This document shows positions 7,072-16,509 of a DNA stretch of 43,298 nucleotides, in pieces. The translations under genes were made by a program, and so were the position numbers. Position 1 is the stretch's first letter. Every line of letters starts with the position of its first letter. Source of the DNA: Bryobacterales bacterium (GTDB lineage Bacteria; Acidobacteriota; Terriglobia; Bryobacterales; Bryobacteraceae); the NCBI GenBank assembly GCA_027459465.1, contig DAIDIH010000200.1, positions 1 to 43,298 on the forward strand, in the 5' to 3' direction. A model generated the notes under the pieces. It worked only from the letters and a program-made list of their open reading frames with translations, searched no databases and was not told where the DNA came from.

Positions 7072-10000
7072 ATGCGACGATTCGCCGGCTTGGTGATGAT
7101 GTGCGTTTGCGCGGCTTGGCTGCGCGGGGAGGATAAGCTGCTGCTGCCGCAGCGGCCGGCGCTCAGCGCCACGCAGATTGTGTTTTCCTATGCGGGCGAT
7201 TTGTGGAGCGTGCCTCCCGGGGGCGGGAAGGCGGAACGGCTTACGACGGCGGTCGGTGTCGAGACCGATCCCGTGTTTTCGCCCGACGGAAGCCTGATCG
7301 CGTTTACGGGCGAATACGACGGCAATGTGGACGTGTATGTCATGCCGGAGGCCGGCGGCGTGCCGAAGCGGCTCACGTGGCATCCGGGCAACGACGCGGC
7401 CGTTGGCTGGACCGTGGACGGGAAGAACGTCCTGTTCCGGTCCCCGCGGAATAACCCGGCGGATGGGGACCGGTTGTTTACGATACCCGCTACCGGAGGA
7501 TTTCCGGTGGAGTTACCGCTGCCGATCGCCGAGGAGGGAAGTTACTCGCCGGACGGGCGCAGTCTCGCTTACGTGCCGCTGTTTCAGTGGGAGGCAGCGT
7601 GGAAACGATATCACGGCGGACAGACGAAGAAGATCTGGATCGCGAAACTCGAAGATTCCAGCGTCACGCCGATTCCGCGGATGAACTCCAATGACTTCAA
7701 CCCCATGTGGATCGGCGACGATGTCTACTTTCTCTCAGACCGTAACGGCCCTGTGACGCTGTTTGTTTATTCGACCAAAACCAAGAACGTGCGGCAGGTG
7801 GTGGAGAACCACGGATTTGATTTCAAGTCGGCGAGTGCCGGACCCGGCGCGATCGTATATGAGCAGTTCGGCTCGTTGCATTTGTATGACCTGAAGAAAG
7901 GCAAGACGAGCGATGTACACATTGAGCTGAGCGGGGATTTTCCCGAGGCGCGGCCGCACTTTGAAAAAGTGGGGACGAAGTTACAGGACGCGACGCTGTC
8001 GCCGAGCGGGGCGCGGGCGGCGTTTGCGGCTCGCGGCGACATTCTCACCGTGCCGGGTGAGAAGGGCGATCCGCGGAATCTGACGAACACGGTCGCGGCG
8101 CATGAGCGAGGGCCGCAGTGGTCGCCGGACGGGCAGAATGTGGCTTACTTCTCGGATGAGTCGGGCGAGTGGGCGATTCACATCGAACCGCAGAACGGCC
8201 TGGGAGCGGTGACGAAGATCGTTCCGGGCAAGGCGGCGTATTACGATTCGATCCGGTGGTCGCCGGATGGTAAGAAGATCGCCTATGTCGACAACCATCT
8301 GGGCCTGTGGTACATGGCACTGGACAACAAGACTCCGGTTCTCGTGGATACGGATTATTACCGGGACGGGAACATGGTTCCTTCGTGGTCTGCGGATAGT
8401 AAGTGGCTGGCGTATTCGAAGCAGCTCCCGAGCTACATGAGCGCGATCCACTTATATTCGTTGGCCGATGCTAAGTCGACGCAGATTACCGATGGCATGA
8501 GCCAGGCGACGAATCCGGTGTTCGACAAGAACGGGAAGTACCTATACTTCATGGCGAGCACCGACTCCGGCATGTCGATGCAGCCCGATATCCACAGCGA
8601 GGCGGCGCCGGTGACGCGAAGTCTGTATGTGGTGGTGCTTTCCAAGGATGAAGCTTCGCCGCTGAAGCCCGAAAGCGACGAGGAGAAACCGAAGGAGGGA
8701 AAGAAGCCCGAGGCGAAGAACGGGAAAGACGCGGAGAAGAACGAGATCAGGGATACGCGGATCGATCTCGACGGTATCGGCCAAAGGGTTCTGGCGCTTC
8801 CGGTGGACGCGCGTCGGTATGTGGACCTGATGCCGGGCAAGGCGGAAGAGATTTACTTTGTGGAGGCGTCCGACGCATTGCGCGAAGGACCGCCGGCGTT
8901 CACCGTGCACCGATTCGACGTGTCGAAGCGGAAGGGAGATGTTCCGGTCGCGGGGGTGCGGAGTTTCACAGTAAGCGGAGACGGACAGAAGCTCCTATAT
9001 CAGAAGGGGGAGCAGTGGTTCCTGGCCGAGGCCAAGCCGATTCCCGATCATCCTGGCGCGGCCCCTCCGGCGGGTCCGCCGGGCGAGCCGTTGAAGACGC
9101 AGGATATCGAGGTCAAGGTAGATCCGAGAGCCGAATGGCGCGAGATGTATCACGAAGTGTGGCGGAACGAGCAGCAATTCTTCTACGATCCGCACCTGCA
9201 CGGGCTGGACGCGGCGGCTACGTCGAAGTTATACGAGCCGTATCTTGATGCCGTGGCTTCGCGGCAGGACTTGAACTACCTGTTCACGGAAATGCTTGGC
9301 GAGATGACCGTAGGGCATATGTTTATCGCTGGGGGCGACATGCCCGAAGTGAAGCGGGTTCCGGTGGGCATGCTCGGGGCGGATTACAAAATCGAAAACA
9401 ACCGCTATCGCTTCGACAGGGTTTACGACGGGGAAAACTGGAACCCGGACTTGAAGGCTCCGCTGACGCAACCAGGCGTGCATGTGACGGCCGGCGAGTA
9501 TCTGCTGGCGGTAAACGGCCGGGACCTGACGGCGGCGGAGAACATTTATAGTTACTTCGAGGGGACGGCGGGTAAGGAGACGGTGCTCCGGGTTGGTCCG
9601 AATGCATCGGGCGCGAATTCGAGGGAAGTGACGGTGGTTCCGGTCCCGAGCGAGGCACGGCTTAGGAATCGCGCGTGGATCGAAGATAACCGCCGGCTGG
9701 TGGATAAGCTGACCAACGGGCGCGTGGCGTATGTGTATATGCCGGATACGGCTCGGGGAGGTTACCTCAGTTTCAATCGGTATTTCTTCGCTCAGGTGGG
9801 CAAGCAGGCGCTCATTGTGGATGAGAGGTTCAACCATGGCGGAGCGCTGGCCACCGACATCATCGAGTATCTGAAGCGGCAGGTGCTGAGTTTAGTTACC
9901 TACCGCGACGGGGCGGACATGGTTCAGCCACAGGGGGCGATCTTCGGGCCGAAGGTAATGATCATCAATGAATTCGCCGGTTCGGGCGGAGACGCGATGC

Positions 10001-10326
10001 CGTGGTACTTTAGGCGCGCAGGCGTAGGGAAGCTGATCGGCGAGCGGACATGGGGTGGCCTGGTTGGGATCTTCACCGTGCCGCAGTTGATGGACGGCGG
10101 ATATGTGACCGCGCCGAACGCGGCGGTGTGGAATCCGGACGGGCGGTATGACGTGGAGAATCATGGCGTTCCGCCCGATATCGAAGTGCCGCTCGATCCG
10201 GCGGCTATGCGGAAGGGGCACGATCCGCAGCTTGAGAAGGCGGTGGAAGTGGTGATGGAGGAGTTGAAGAAGACGCCGCCGCCCGAGTACAAGCGGCCGC
10301 CGTATCCGAATTATCATCGGCAGTAA
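7072..10326 (+). CDS. secreted tricorn-like protease (S41 peptidase with propellers and PDZ)
   Basis: 1084 residues. ATG 7072 has a good GGAGG (7062-7066), and a TATACT -10-like box sits at 7045-7050. The N-terminus carries a basic start and hydrophobic stretch typical of a signal peptide. Two beta-propeller regions with many SPDG/WSPDG repeats occupy about residues 25-560; a Lys/Glu-rich linker follows near 530-560, then the C1, PDZ and S41 catalytic domains. The archaeal tricorn catalytic residues have clear counterparts: His694 in YHEVW, Ser971 in NEFAGSGGDAM, and Glu1029 in DVENHGVPPD, exactly 58 residues after the serine as in the archaeal enzyme. It should degrade peptides in the periplasm or outside the cell. 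It is separated from the upstream polysaccharide operon by its own leader and followed 27 nt later by the Oar-like receptor gene. Confidence 0.93.
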   Translation: MRRFAGLVMMCVCAAWLRGEDKLLLPQRPALSATQIVFSYAGDLWSVPPGGGKAERLTTAVGVETDPVFSPDGSLIAFTGEYDGNVDVYVMPEAGGVPKRLTWHPGNDAAVGWTVDGKNVLFRSPRNNPADGDRLFTIPATGGFPVELPLPIAEEGSYSPDGRSLAYVPLFQWEAAWKRYHGGQTKKIWIAKLEDSSVTPIPRMNSNDFNPMWIGDDVYFLSDRNGPVTLFVYSTKTKNVRQVVENHGFDFKSASAGPGAIVYEQFGSLHLYDLKKGKTSDVHIELSGDFPEARPHFEKVGTKLQDATLSPSGARAAFAARGDILTVPGEKGDPRNLTNTVAAHERGPQWSPDGQNVAYFSDESGEWAIHIEPQNGLGAVTKIVPGKAAYYDSIRWSPDGKKIAYVDNHLGLWYMALDNKTPVLVDTDYYRDGNMVPSWSADSKWLAYSKQLPSYMSAIHLYSLADAKSTQITDGMSQATNPVFDKNGKYLYFMASTDSGMSMQPDIHSEAAPVTRSLYVVVLSKDEASPLKPESDEEKPKEGKKPEAKNGKDAEKNEIRDTRIDLDGIGQRVLALPVDARRYVDLMPGKAEEIYFVEASDALREGPPAFTVHRFDVSKRKGDVPVAGVRSFTVSGDGQKLLYQKGEQWFLAEAKPIPDHPGAAPPAGPPGEPLKTQDIEVKVDPRAEWREMYHEVWRNEQQFFYDPHLHGLDAAATSKLYEPYLDAVASRQDLNYLFTEMLGEMTVGHMFIAGGDMPEVKRVPVGMLGADYKIENNRYRFDRVYDGENWNPDLKAPLTQPGVHVTAGEYLLAVNGRDLTAAENIYSYFEGTAGKETVLRVGPNASGANSREVTVVPVPSEARLRNRAWIEDNRRLVDKLTNGRVAYVYMPDTARGGYLSFNRYFFAQVGKQALIVDERFNHGGALATDIIEYLKRQVLSLVTYRDGADMVQPQGAIFGPKVMIINEFAGSGGDAMPWYFRRAGVGKLIGERTWGGLVGIFTVPQLMDGGYVTAPNAAVWNPDGRYDVENHGVPPDIEVPLDPAAMRKGHDPQLEKAVEVVMEELKKTPPPEYKRPPYPNYHRQ

Positions 10327-10353
10327 GCACGTCCCGCGCAGGCGTCGCGCGGG

Positions 10354-13155
10354 GTGCGAGTGGTGCGCTTGGACGGCGGAGCTTATCGGCGGGCTGGTTG
10401 CGCGGCGCTCGCCGCCTGGCTGATCGTGTCCGGTGCTCTGCGCGCGCAGTTGGCCACTGGCAGGCTTGCTGGAATCGTCCAGGATACGGACGGCAAGCGC
10501 CTGGCCGGTGTGGCGATCTGCATCACCGCAGCGGCAGGCTTGCGATGGATCGTCCGGACAGATTCGCGAGGCGGGTTTTCATTGGTGCTGCCGTATGGAT
10601 GGTACCGGTTCGCGGAGGAAACCGGTGGCGGCCGGAGCACCGCAGTTACTGTTCGGCCCTTCCAGGTTACCCGGGTGCTCCTGGTGAAAGATTGGGGGCG
10701 AGCGCCGCGGGTTGCCCGCGAAGATACTCTGCGCGCGGCGGGAACGTGGACGGACGCATCGCGGGGAAAGACCTACCCGGAAGCTGTCAGTTTGGCCGGA
10801 GTGTTGCTCAGCCGGGAGGTGGCGAGTGTCACGCAGCCTCTCGATTTCACGGGCTTTGGGGATAACCGGCTCGGAATCGAGTCTCAACGGGCGTTTTCCT
10901 GGACCGATACGCAATATCGCCTGCAAGGAATGGACGCGACCGATGCGTATCAACCCGGGCTTCCGGCCATCGCACCCGATATTGAAGCGATGGACGCCGT
11001 GGTGGTGCGAAGCGGGTTTGCGCAGACCACTTCCATGAGCGACGGGACGGAGGTCGGATTGTTCCTGACGGAGGCTGCGTCCCGGTGGCACGGCGCGCTC
11101 GAAACGGAAGGCACGGGAGCGCCGCTGTCGGGCACAAATTTGCCTGCGCCGGCGGCCCGCGGGTTGGTTCAACAAAACGAGACGTATCGCTGGCTCACGC
11201 GGGACGGATTTGCGTTTGGCGGACCTCTGACCCGGTGGGCGGACTTGTCCGGTTCCGCGCGGGCGCAGTGGAGTTCGCAGGCCGAACCTCTCCAGCCGGC
11301 CGGTACCCAACAGCGCAGCGGGCTGTGGTACGCCAACGCACGAAGCCGCATCAGTGCGGGCCATCGGGATCAGTTCGATCTCTTGTACAGCGGAACGGGC
11401 GTCCATCTCTCCGATGGCGGCGTCCCGGCCGGCCTGGAGGCGCTGATGGGGTTCCGGATGGCCCCTTCGTTTGTCTTGCCGGGGGGATTCACCGGAGAAC
11501 CGGAAAACGACCGGTTCGGCTTCGTTCAACTCGGATGGACGCATGCAGCGTCCGATTCGGCCGCGGGTGTATTGCAGTTGCGCTACGGTGTCTCCGCGGC
11601 GAATCTCGACACGGTCACGCAGGCCAACGGGCAGAGCCGGATTGAATTGGCGGGTGGCGCCGTCACCGGAGCGCCGCCGTTGGGCAATCTGGCTTCGCGG
11701 CCGCGGCAGGCCGTCGATGCCGCCTGGCAGCCGCGGGAAATCCGCGAGCGACGGATCCGGCATGACTTTGTCCTGAGCGGGGAGTGGCAAACCGCCGAGG
11801 CAATCAACCGGTTTTCGACGCCATCGGGAATGAACTTAGTCACAGCGGCCGGCTCGCCGGCGTTCGTGATCAAATTCAATACACCGGCCGACAGCCGCGC
11901 GTCCATCCGGGCGTTCTCCGGCAGTGTCGCGGACTACATGACGCTGGCGCCGTCATTGTCCGCCAGCCTGGGCATGCTGGCGGATTTCTCACGAGGCTCG
12001 GCGCCGGCGGCGCCGGACCGGATCACCTGGAACAGCGTCTCGCCCCGGGCCGGTCTTGCCTTCACTCCGCCGAACTTACACGGACTCATTCTCAGAGCAA
12101 GTTACTTTCGCGTCTATGTCCCCCTCGCAGGACGCTACCTCGATTTCGGCAATCCGGATTCGCTGGGTGGGAGCATATACCAATGGCTGGGACCAGCCGG
12201 ACTGTCTCAGGCCCCGGATATGGGTAACTTACTTGTTCGTTTCGGCGGACCGTATTCGTCCACTGCGGCCGGCCTGCGCAGGCCGTATGCCGATGAATTT
12301 GACCTCGGAGCTGAGTTGCCGCTGACCCAGCGGACATTCGCGGCGATTCACCTGTTCCGGCGGGATGAAAAGAACCGGTTGGCGGCGATCGACACGGGAG
12401 TGCCGTTTTCCGCGTTCACGCCGGTCGTCATCTCCGATCCGGGTCCGGACGGGATACCGGGCAGCTTCGACGATCAACGCTTGACGGTCTATGCGCAGAA
12501 CCCATCCACTCTCGGCCAGGACCGGTACCTGCTTACAAACCCTGCCGGGCTGCGGATGCTGAACACCGGATTCATGGCCGAGATAGGCGCCGCCCGCGGG
12601 CGAATGGACGTTCACGCCTCCTTCGTGGCCGAAAAATCGTACGGCCCCACAAACCCGGGCGATTCGCTGTACGAGAACGACCCCGGCGTCATCGGCTCGT
12701 TGTACGAAGACCCGAACACCATGGTTCATGCAGGCGGGCGGAGTTTCGTGGACCGGGCGTATGTGGGAAAGGTGCAAGCAGGTTATCGATTACCGGAAAG
12801 CTTGGGCGGGATGGAGCTCGAGTCGGTGGCCGATTATACCGACGGGCTGGTATTCGCGAGGCAGTTACTGGTAACCGGGCTGCCGCAAGGGCCGATGTTA
12901 GTGGCGACAACCGTCCGGGGGAGCCCGGAAGGAGGCAACCGCGCCCAGTATGCGATTAACTGGAACGTGCGTGTGAGCCGGAGTTTCGAACTGGCTCGCG
13001 GCGAATTTCGGGTGACGGCGGACGTAATGAACATGACCAACGCGGCGCAGAGCCTCCAGGAGAACGACATCAGCGGGCCGTCGTTTAATCTCCGGCTACC
13101 TGTGGTGATTGAACCGCCGCGGTTTATGCGGTTAGGTCTGAGCTACGAATTTTAA
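10354..13155 (+). CDS. Oar-like TonB-dependent outer-membrane receptor
   Basis: 933 residues from GTG 10354 (downstream in-frame GTGs at 10360 and 10363 are possible). A signal peptide around residues 12-32 is followed by a carboxypeptidase-regulatory-like (CarboxypepD_reg) domain at about 35-110: GRLAGIVQDTDGKRLAGVAI and TDSRGGFSLVLPYGWYR. A plug-like domain follows (FGDNRLGIESQRAFSWTDTQ and VVVRSGFAQTTSMSDG), then a long beta-barrel rich in aromatic/Gly alternation, ending in GLSYEF with the C-terminal Phe typical of outer-membrane proteins. Acidobacteria carry many such receptors, usually tied to uptake of peptides or glycans. The tricorn protease immediately upstream makes peptide uptake plausible, but the substrate is not visible in the sequence. 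No TonB box could be assigned with confidence. Confidence 0.88.
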   Translation: MRVVRLDGGAYRRAGCAALAAWLIVSGALRAQLATGRLAGIVQDTDGKRLAGVAICITAAAGLRWIVRTDSRGGFSLVLPYGWYRFAEETGGGRSTAVTVRPFQVTRVLLVKDWGRAPRVAREDTLRAAGTWTDASRGKTYPEAVSLAGVLLSREVASVTQPLDFTGFGDNRLGIESQRAFSWTDTQYRLQGMDATDAYQPGLPAIAPDIEAMDAVVVRSGFAQTTSMSDGTEVGLFLTEAASRWHGALETEGTGAPLSGTNLPAPAARGLVQQNETYRWLTRDGFAFGGPLTRWADLSGSARAQWSSQAEPLQPAGTQQRSGLWYANARSRISAGHRDQFDLLYSGTGVHLSDGGVPAGLEALMGFRMAPSFVLPGGFTGEPENDRFGFVQLGWTHAASDSAAGVLQLRYGVSAANLDTVTQANGQSRIELAGGAVTGAPPLGNLASRPRQAVDAAWQPREIRERRIRHDFVLSGEWQTAEAINRFSTPSGMNLVTAAGSPAFVIKFNTPADSRASIRAFSGSVADYMTLAPSLSASLGMLADFSRGSAPAAPDRITWNSVSPRAGLAFTPPNLHGLILRASYFRVYVPLAGRYLDFGNPDSLGGSIYQWLGPAGLSQAPDMGNLLVRFGGPYSSTAAGLRRPYADEFDLGAELPLTQRTFAAIHLFRRDEKNRLAAIDTGVPFSAFTPVVISDPGPDGIPGSFDDQRLTVYAQNPSTLGQDRYLLTNPAGLRMLNTGFMAEIGAARGRMDVHASFVAEKSYGPTNPGDSLYENDPGVIGSLYEDPNTMVHAGGRSFVDRAYVGKVQAGYRLPESLGGMELESVADYTDGLVFARQLLVTGLPQGPMLVATTVRGSPEGGNRAQYAINWNVRVSRSFELARGEFRVTADVMNMTNAAQSLQENDISGPSFNLRLPVVIEPPRFMRLGLSYEF

Positions 13156-13212
13156 CTTCGAGGCGTGACCTTACGATTCGGGGGAAGGCTGCTCCCGCCA
13201 CGGCATCGAGTG

Positions 13213-13629
13213 CTACTGGCTTGAACCGTTGCTGATAATGATTTCAGGGTCGGTTTCGTAGTTGGCGCCATTCGCGGACACGGTGATCGTGTACTTGTAA
13301 GTACCAACGTAGCCGGGGTTCCCGGCGCCGACGGCAATTCTACAGGAAGCCGTGCCGGTCGATGGCCCCACTGCGGCGCGGCAGGGGCTATTGCCATCCT
13401 TAAATGTGACTGCGACGGTACAGCGTTGGAGGGTACTTGCGCACCTCCACTGAACGGTATCGTTCGTCTTTGCATTCTGGTTGCCGTTATTGCCGTGTCC
13501 GTCGGGATGTTGGAAGGTGAGCGACGAGCCGCTGTGACCGACGATGACCCGGTACGTGTTCTGGGCCGCGAGTGGCGCCGCGCACAACAGCAGAAGCGCG
13601 ATGCACGCGAAAGCAGGGAGGGATTTCAT
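13213..13629 (-). CDS. small secreted cysteine-containing protein, function unknown
   Basis: 138 residues. The N-terminus (Lys followed by a 15-residue hydrophobic core and APLAAQ) is a clear signal peptide with probable cleavage after Ala-Ala-Gln or just before. The mature part of about 115 residues has four cysteines (in WRCAS, LQRCTV, SPCRAA and ASCRIA), enough for two disulfides, and an alternating beta-strand pattern (TYKYTITVSANGANYETDP) suggesting an Ig-like or cupredoxin-like sandwich. I recognise no family and see no copper ligand set. Its ATG overlaps the stop of the Ser/Thr kinase gene (ATGA at 13626-13629), so the two are translationally coupled and probably functionally linked. 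Confidence 0.75.
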   Translation of the reverse strand: MKSLPAFACIALLLLCAAPLAAQNTYRVIVGHSGSSLTFQHPDGHGNNGNQNAKTNDTVQWRCASTLQRCTVAVTFKDGNSPCRAAVGPSTGTASCRIAVGAGNPGYVGTYKYTITVSANGANYETDPEIIISNGSSQ

Positions 13630-16280
13630 TTACTGGTTTCCTTTCCCGGATTCCTGGACTGTTGTGGGACTGCGGATGCGAGCAGGCGTTGATAGCGAGG
13701 GTCCCGCCGCAGATTGGTGAATTCCGGTTCGCGGTTAATCTCTTCGAGGGAGTAGCCGCCGCGGATAGCGTCGCCGAGGGCGGCGAGGGCGCGGTCGCGG
13801 GCGCCGGTCAGCTCGTAAACGAGGGCGGCGTGGAAGCTGATCGTGCGGCTTCCCTGGCCGTATCGGAGGGCTTGGGCGATTTCGTCGACAGCTCGGGTGC
13901 GGTCGCCCAGTTTGGCGCGATAGACGGCAGCGTCGCTGAGTAAGTGCGGATCGCTGGGCTCAAAGGCGAGTTGTTGCTCAACGGCTTCTACTGCCTTCCG
14001 ATAGGCCTCGTCCGCTTTTTGGCGGTCGCCTGGAGTGTAGCGGTAGGCGTCGCCGAGGTTTGCCCACATCGTCGGAGCGCCGCTGAAGGAGGGAGAAGCG
14101 AGTTCCGTGGCCTTCGTGAGGACGGTGATGGCTTCCTGGTAACGGGATTCAAAGACATACAGGGCCCCGAGGTTGAGGTAGCCAGTTACGGTGGGAGTCA
14201 GGCGAATGGAGGTTAGGAACTCGCGCTCGGCGTCTTCGTTGCGCCCAAGCGTGAGGTAGATGCCACCGAGATTGCGATGGACGAGCGGGCTGTCGGGAAC
14301 CAGAGAGACTTCTTTCAGGAACGCATCCGCGGCGGCGTTGTAGTTCTGGTGGCGGTAGTAAAACACGCCTAAGTCACCGTAAGTCACCCACTCATCCGGC
14401 TTTAACTGGATCGCTTTCTGATACGTGTCAAGCGCTTCGGCCGTGCGTCCCATGGCGTCGTCGAGGTCGGCGAGGTCACGCAAGGTCTCGACGTTCAGCG
14501 GATCGAGGGACAGGGCGCGGCGGAATTCGGCGGTGGCGCGTTCGCGATCTCCGTTGAGAGAAAGAACGGCTCCCGTGGCGGCATGGGCGGCGGGGCTCTG
14601 CTCGTCGATCGAGAGAGCGCGATCCGCCTCGGTGCGGGCCGCATCGAGCGTGGCGGGGTCCTTCGAGTTCGAGTAACTGCTGCGATAGGCGGCGGAGAGC
14701 GCCACATGGGCGGCGGCGAACCCTGGATCTGCGGCGGCCGCCTGCTGGAGCGACTCGACGGCACGGTCGACGTTATCGCGAACGTCGAAGCGGCGCAGAT
14801 ATCCGACGCCGCGCAGGTAGGCTGTGTTCGCTGCGGGAACGGGACTCGCGGGAATCGAGTACTGCTTCGTGGTTTTCACGGAGAGCCCGAGAAGTCCGGC
14901 AATCGAGGATGCGGCCCGCTCCTGGAGCGATGTCGGCTCGTCGGGGCTGTAGCGAAGGGAGGCGGCGCGGAGAACGTGTCGGGACTGCGTGTCGACCACG
15001 CGCAACGTGAGCGTGGTGGGTTTCTCCGCCGGAGTGAACTGACCTGTCACCGCAAGGTTGGCTCCGGCGAACTTACGCGCGGCTTCGGGTGTGGTGATCG
15101 ACAGGCTCCGAACCTCGCTCGCGGGCGTGACGGCGAGGGAGGGTTCTGCGTTCTGCCAGAGAGAAAGGAGTCCGGTGGTAGAGTCGAGAAGGCCCTCGCA
15201 GAAAGCGCGGCTTACGGGCTCGTGCGTGCAGTTCGCGAACGGAATCAGCGCCACGCGCTTGGTGGCGGGAAGCGGGTTGAGAAAACGGTCGCGAACTCCG
15301 GGGAGAAACGAAGCAGCCGCGACTGCCGCGGCGAGAGCCGGGACGGCGAGCCAAAGCGGGCGGAAACGGCGGGGCATGGGGCGGGGAATGGAAGCGGCCA
15401 GGCTGAGGGTCGGGGAGTCGGGAACAAGGGTCGGGACCCCGCCGAGATAGGCACGCAAGCTGGCGGCTAACTCGGCCATACTCTGAAAGCGGGCCGCGGG
15501 GTCTTTTTCGAGGGCGTGGTAGACGATTCTTTGTAAGTCGGCTGGCGCGCTCCAGTCGGCGCCGGTCATGGCCGGAGGCGACTGGTGGAGGATCTGGTAG
15601 TAGACAAGATCGGGTTTGTTGGCGTCGAACGGCAGGCGGCCGGAGACGAGTTCGTAGAGCACTACGCCGAGGGAAAAGATGTCGGAGCGCTCGTCAATTT
15701 CCTTGCCTTCAACCTGCTCCGGCGACATATAGGCCGGAGTGCCGATGGGGGCGCCGGCTTGCGTTAGCGTGGCAGACCCCAGGAACTTGGCTAAGCCGAA
15801 GTCGGTGAGTTTAAGCTGGCCACTGGAGGAGAAAAGCGCATTAGCGGGCTTGACGTCCCGGTGGATAATACCTTGGGCGTGGGCGTGAGCCAGGGCCTCG
15901 GCTAACTGGAGGCCGTAAGTGGCGGCGAGTTCGGGGCCGAGGCGGCGGGATTGGGAGCCGAGAGTTTCAATGCGAGAACGAAGTGTGCCGCCAGGCAGGT
16001 ACTCGAACACAAGGAACACGTCGTCTTCGTGCTCTTCGATGGCATGGATGATGGCAATGTTGGGGTGGTTGAGGTGGGAAATCGCCCGCGCTTCCTGAAG
16101 AAATCTTTGTTTGGCGGCTTCGGAATCGAGCAGGCCGGGATGGAGGAACTTCAGGGCGACGATGCGGTCCAAGCGTACGTCGCGGGCGCGATAAACAGCC
16201 CCCATGCCCCCGACACCGACCCGTTCGAGCAGTTCATAGTGGGAAACCTGCCGTGTCTCGCTAGTATTTTGCCGAGGCAT
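13626..16280 (-). CDS. membrane Ser/Thr protein kinase (PknB-like) with TolB-like region and TPRs
   Basis: 884 residues from ATG 16280, giving a family-like N-terminus; an upstream in-frame start at 16322 would only add a non-conserved extension. Residues 14-275 are a Hanks-type kinase with a glycine loop GVGGMGAVY, VALK (Lys44), HRD (140-142, Asp142 catalytic), DFG (160-162) and a GTPAYMSPEQ activation segment. It should therefore be active. One membrane segment around 312-335 places the C-terminal part outside the cytoplasm. The next ~110 residues (KRVALIPFANCT onward) look like the TolB-N/FlgO-like fold common in such kinases, followed by about nine TPR-type helical repeats likely to bind protein partners. 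It signals from envelope to cytoplasm by phosphorylation. It is co-translated with the small secreted protein downstream. Confidence 0.93.
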   Translation of the reverse strand: MPRQNTSETRQVSHYELLERVGVGGMGAVYRARDVRLDRIVALKFLHPGLLDSEAAKQRFLQEARAISHLNHPNIAIIHAIEEHEDDVFLVFEYLPGGTLRSRIETLGSQSRRLGPELAATYGLQLAEALAHAHAQGIIHRDVKPANALFSSSGQLKLTDFGLAKFLGSATLTQAGAPIGTPAYMSPEQVEGKEIDERSDIFSLGVVLYELVSGRLPFDANKPDLVYYQILHQSPPAMTGADWSAPADLQRIVYHALEKDPAARFQSMAELAASLRAYLGGVPTLVPDSPTLSLAASIPRPMPRRFRPLWLAVPALAAAVAAASFLPGVRDRFLNPLPATKRVALIPFANCTHEPVSRAFCEGLLDSTTGLLSLWQNAEPSLAVTPASEVRSLSITTPEAARKFAGANLAVTGQFTPAEKPTTLTLRVVDTQSRHVLRAASLRYSPDEPTSLQERAASSIAGLLGLSVKTTKQYSIPASPVPAANTAYLRGVGYLRRFDVRDNVDRAVESLQQAAAADPGFAAAHVALSAAYRSSYSNSKDPATLDAARTEADRALSIDEQSPAAHAATGAVLSLNGDRERATAEFRRALSLDPLNVETLRDLADLDDAMGRTAEALDTYQKAIQLKPDEWVTYGDLGVFYYRHQNYNAAADAFLKEVSLVPDSPLVHRNLGGIYLTLGRNEDAEREFLTSIRLTPTVTGYLNLGALYVFESRYQEAITVLTKATELASPSFSGAPTMWANLGDAYRYTPGDRQKADEAYRKAVEAVEQQLAFEPSDPHLLSDAAVYRAKLGDRTRAVDEIAQALRYGQGSRTISFHAALVYELTGARDRALAALGDAIRGGYSLEEINREPEFTNLRRDPRYQRLLASAVPQQSRNPGKETSK

Positions 16281-16321
16281 TCTGTGAAATCCCGGGCGGG
16301 GGTGATAATCACGCCGTCTCA

Positions 16322-16336
16322 ACGCCTGACAGGCGT
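16322..16336. promoter_or_regulatory. perfect 15-bp palindrome upstream of the kinase gene (possible operator)
   Basis: ACGCCTG-A-CAGGCGT is an exact 7+1+7 inverted repeat, lying 42-56 bp before the kinase ATG. A second inverted repeat, GTGAC (16386-16390) with GTCAC (16403-16407), lies further upstream. Either could be an operator or an mRNA hairpin. No clear -35/-10 pair was found for this gene. Confidence 0.3.
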
Positions 16337-16509
16337 CTTGCCGGTTACTTATTGTGAATGACTATTGGCCAGTATACCGCGGAGGGTGACGCTTTAGCGC
16401 CGGTCACTTGACGTAATCCGAAGCGGTTGGTACCAGGTACTAATTATCCAGGACTTACAGCCATGAATCCGGCGCGGAAGCGGGCGGCGGAACCTCGGAC
16501 CCGCGAGAC

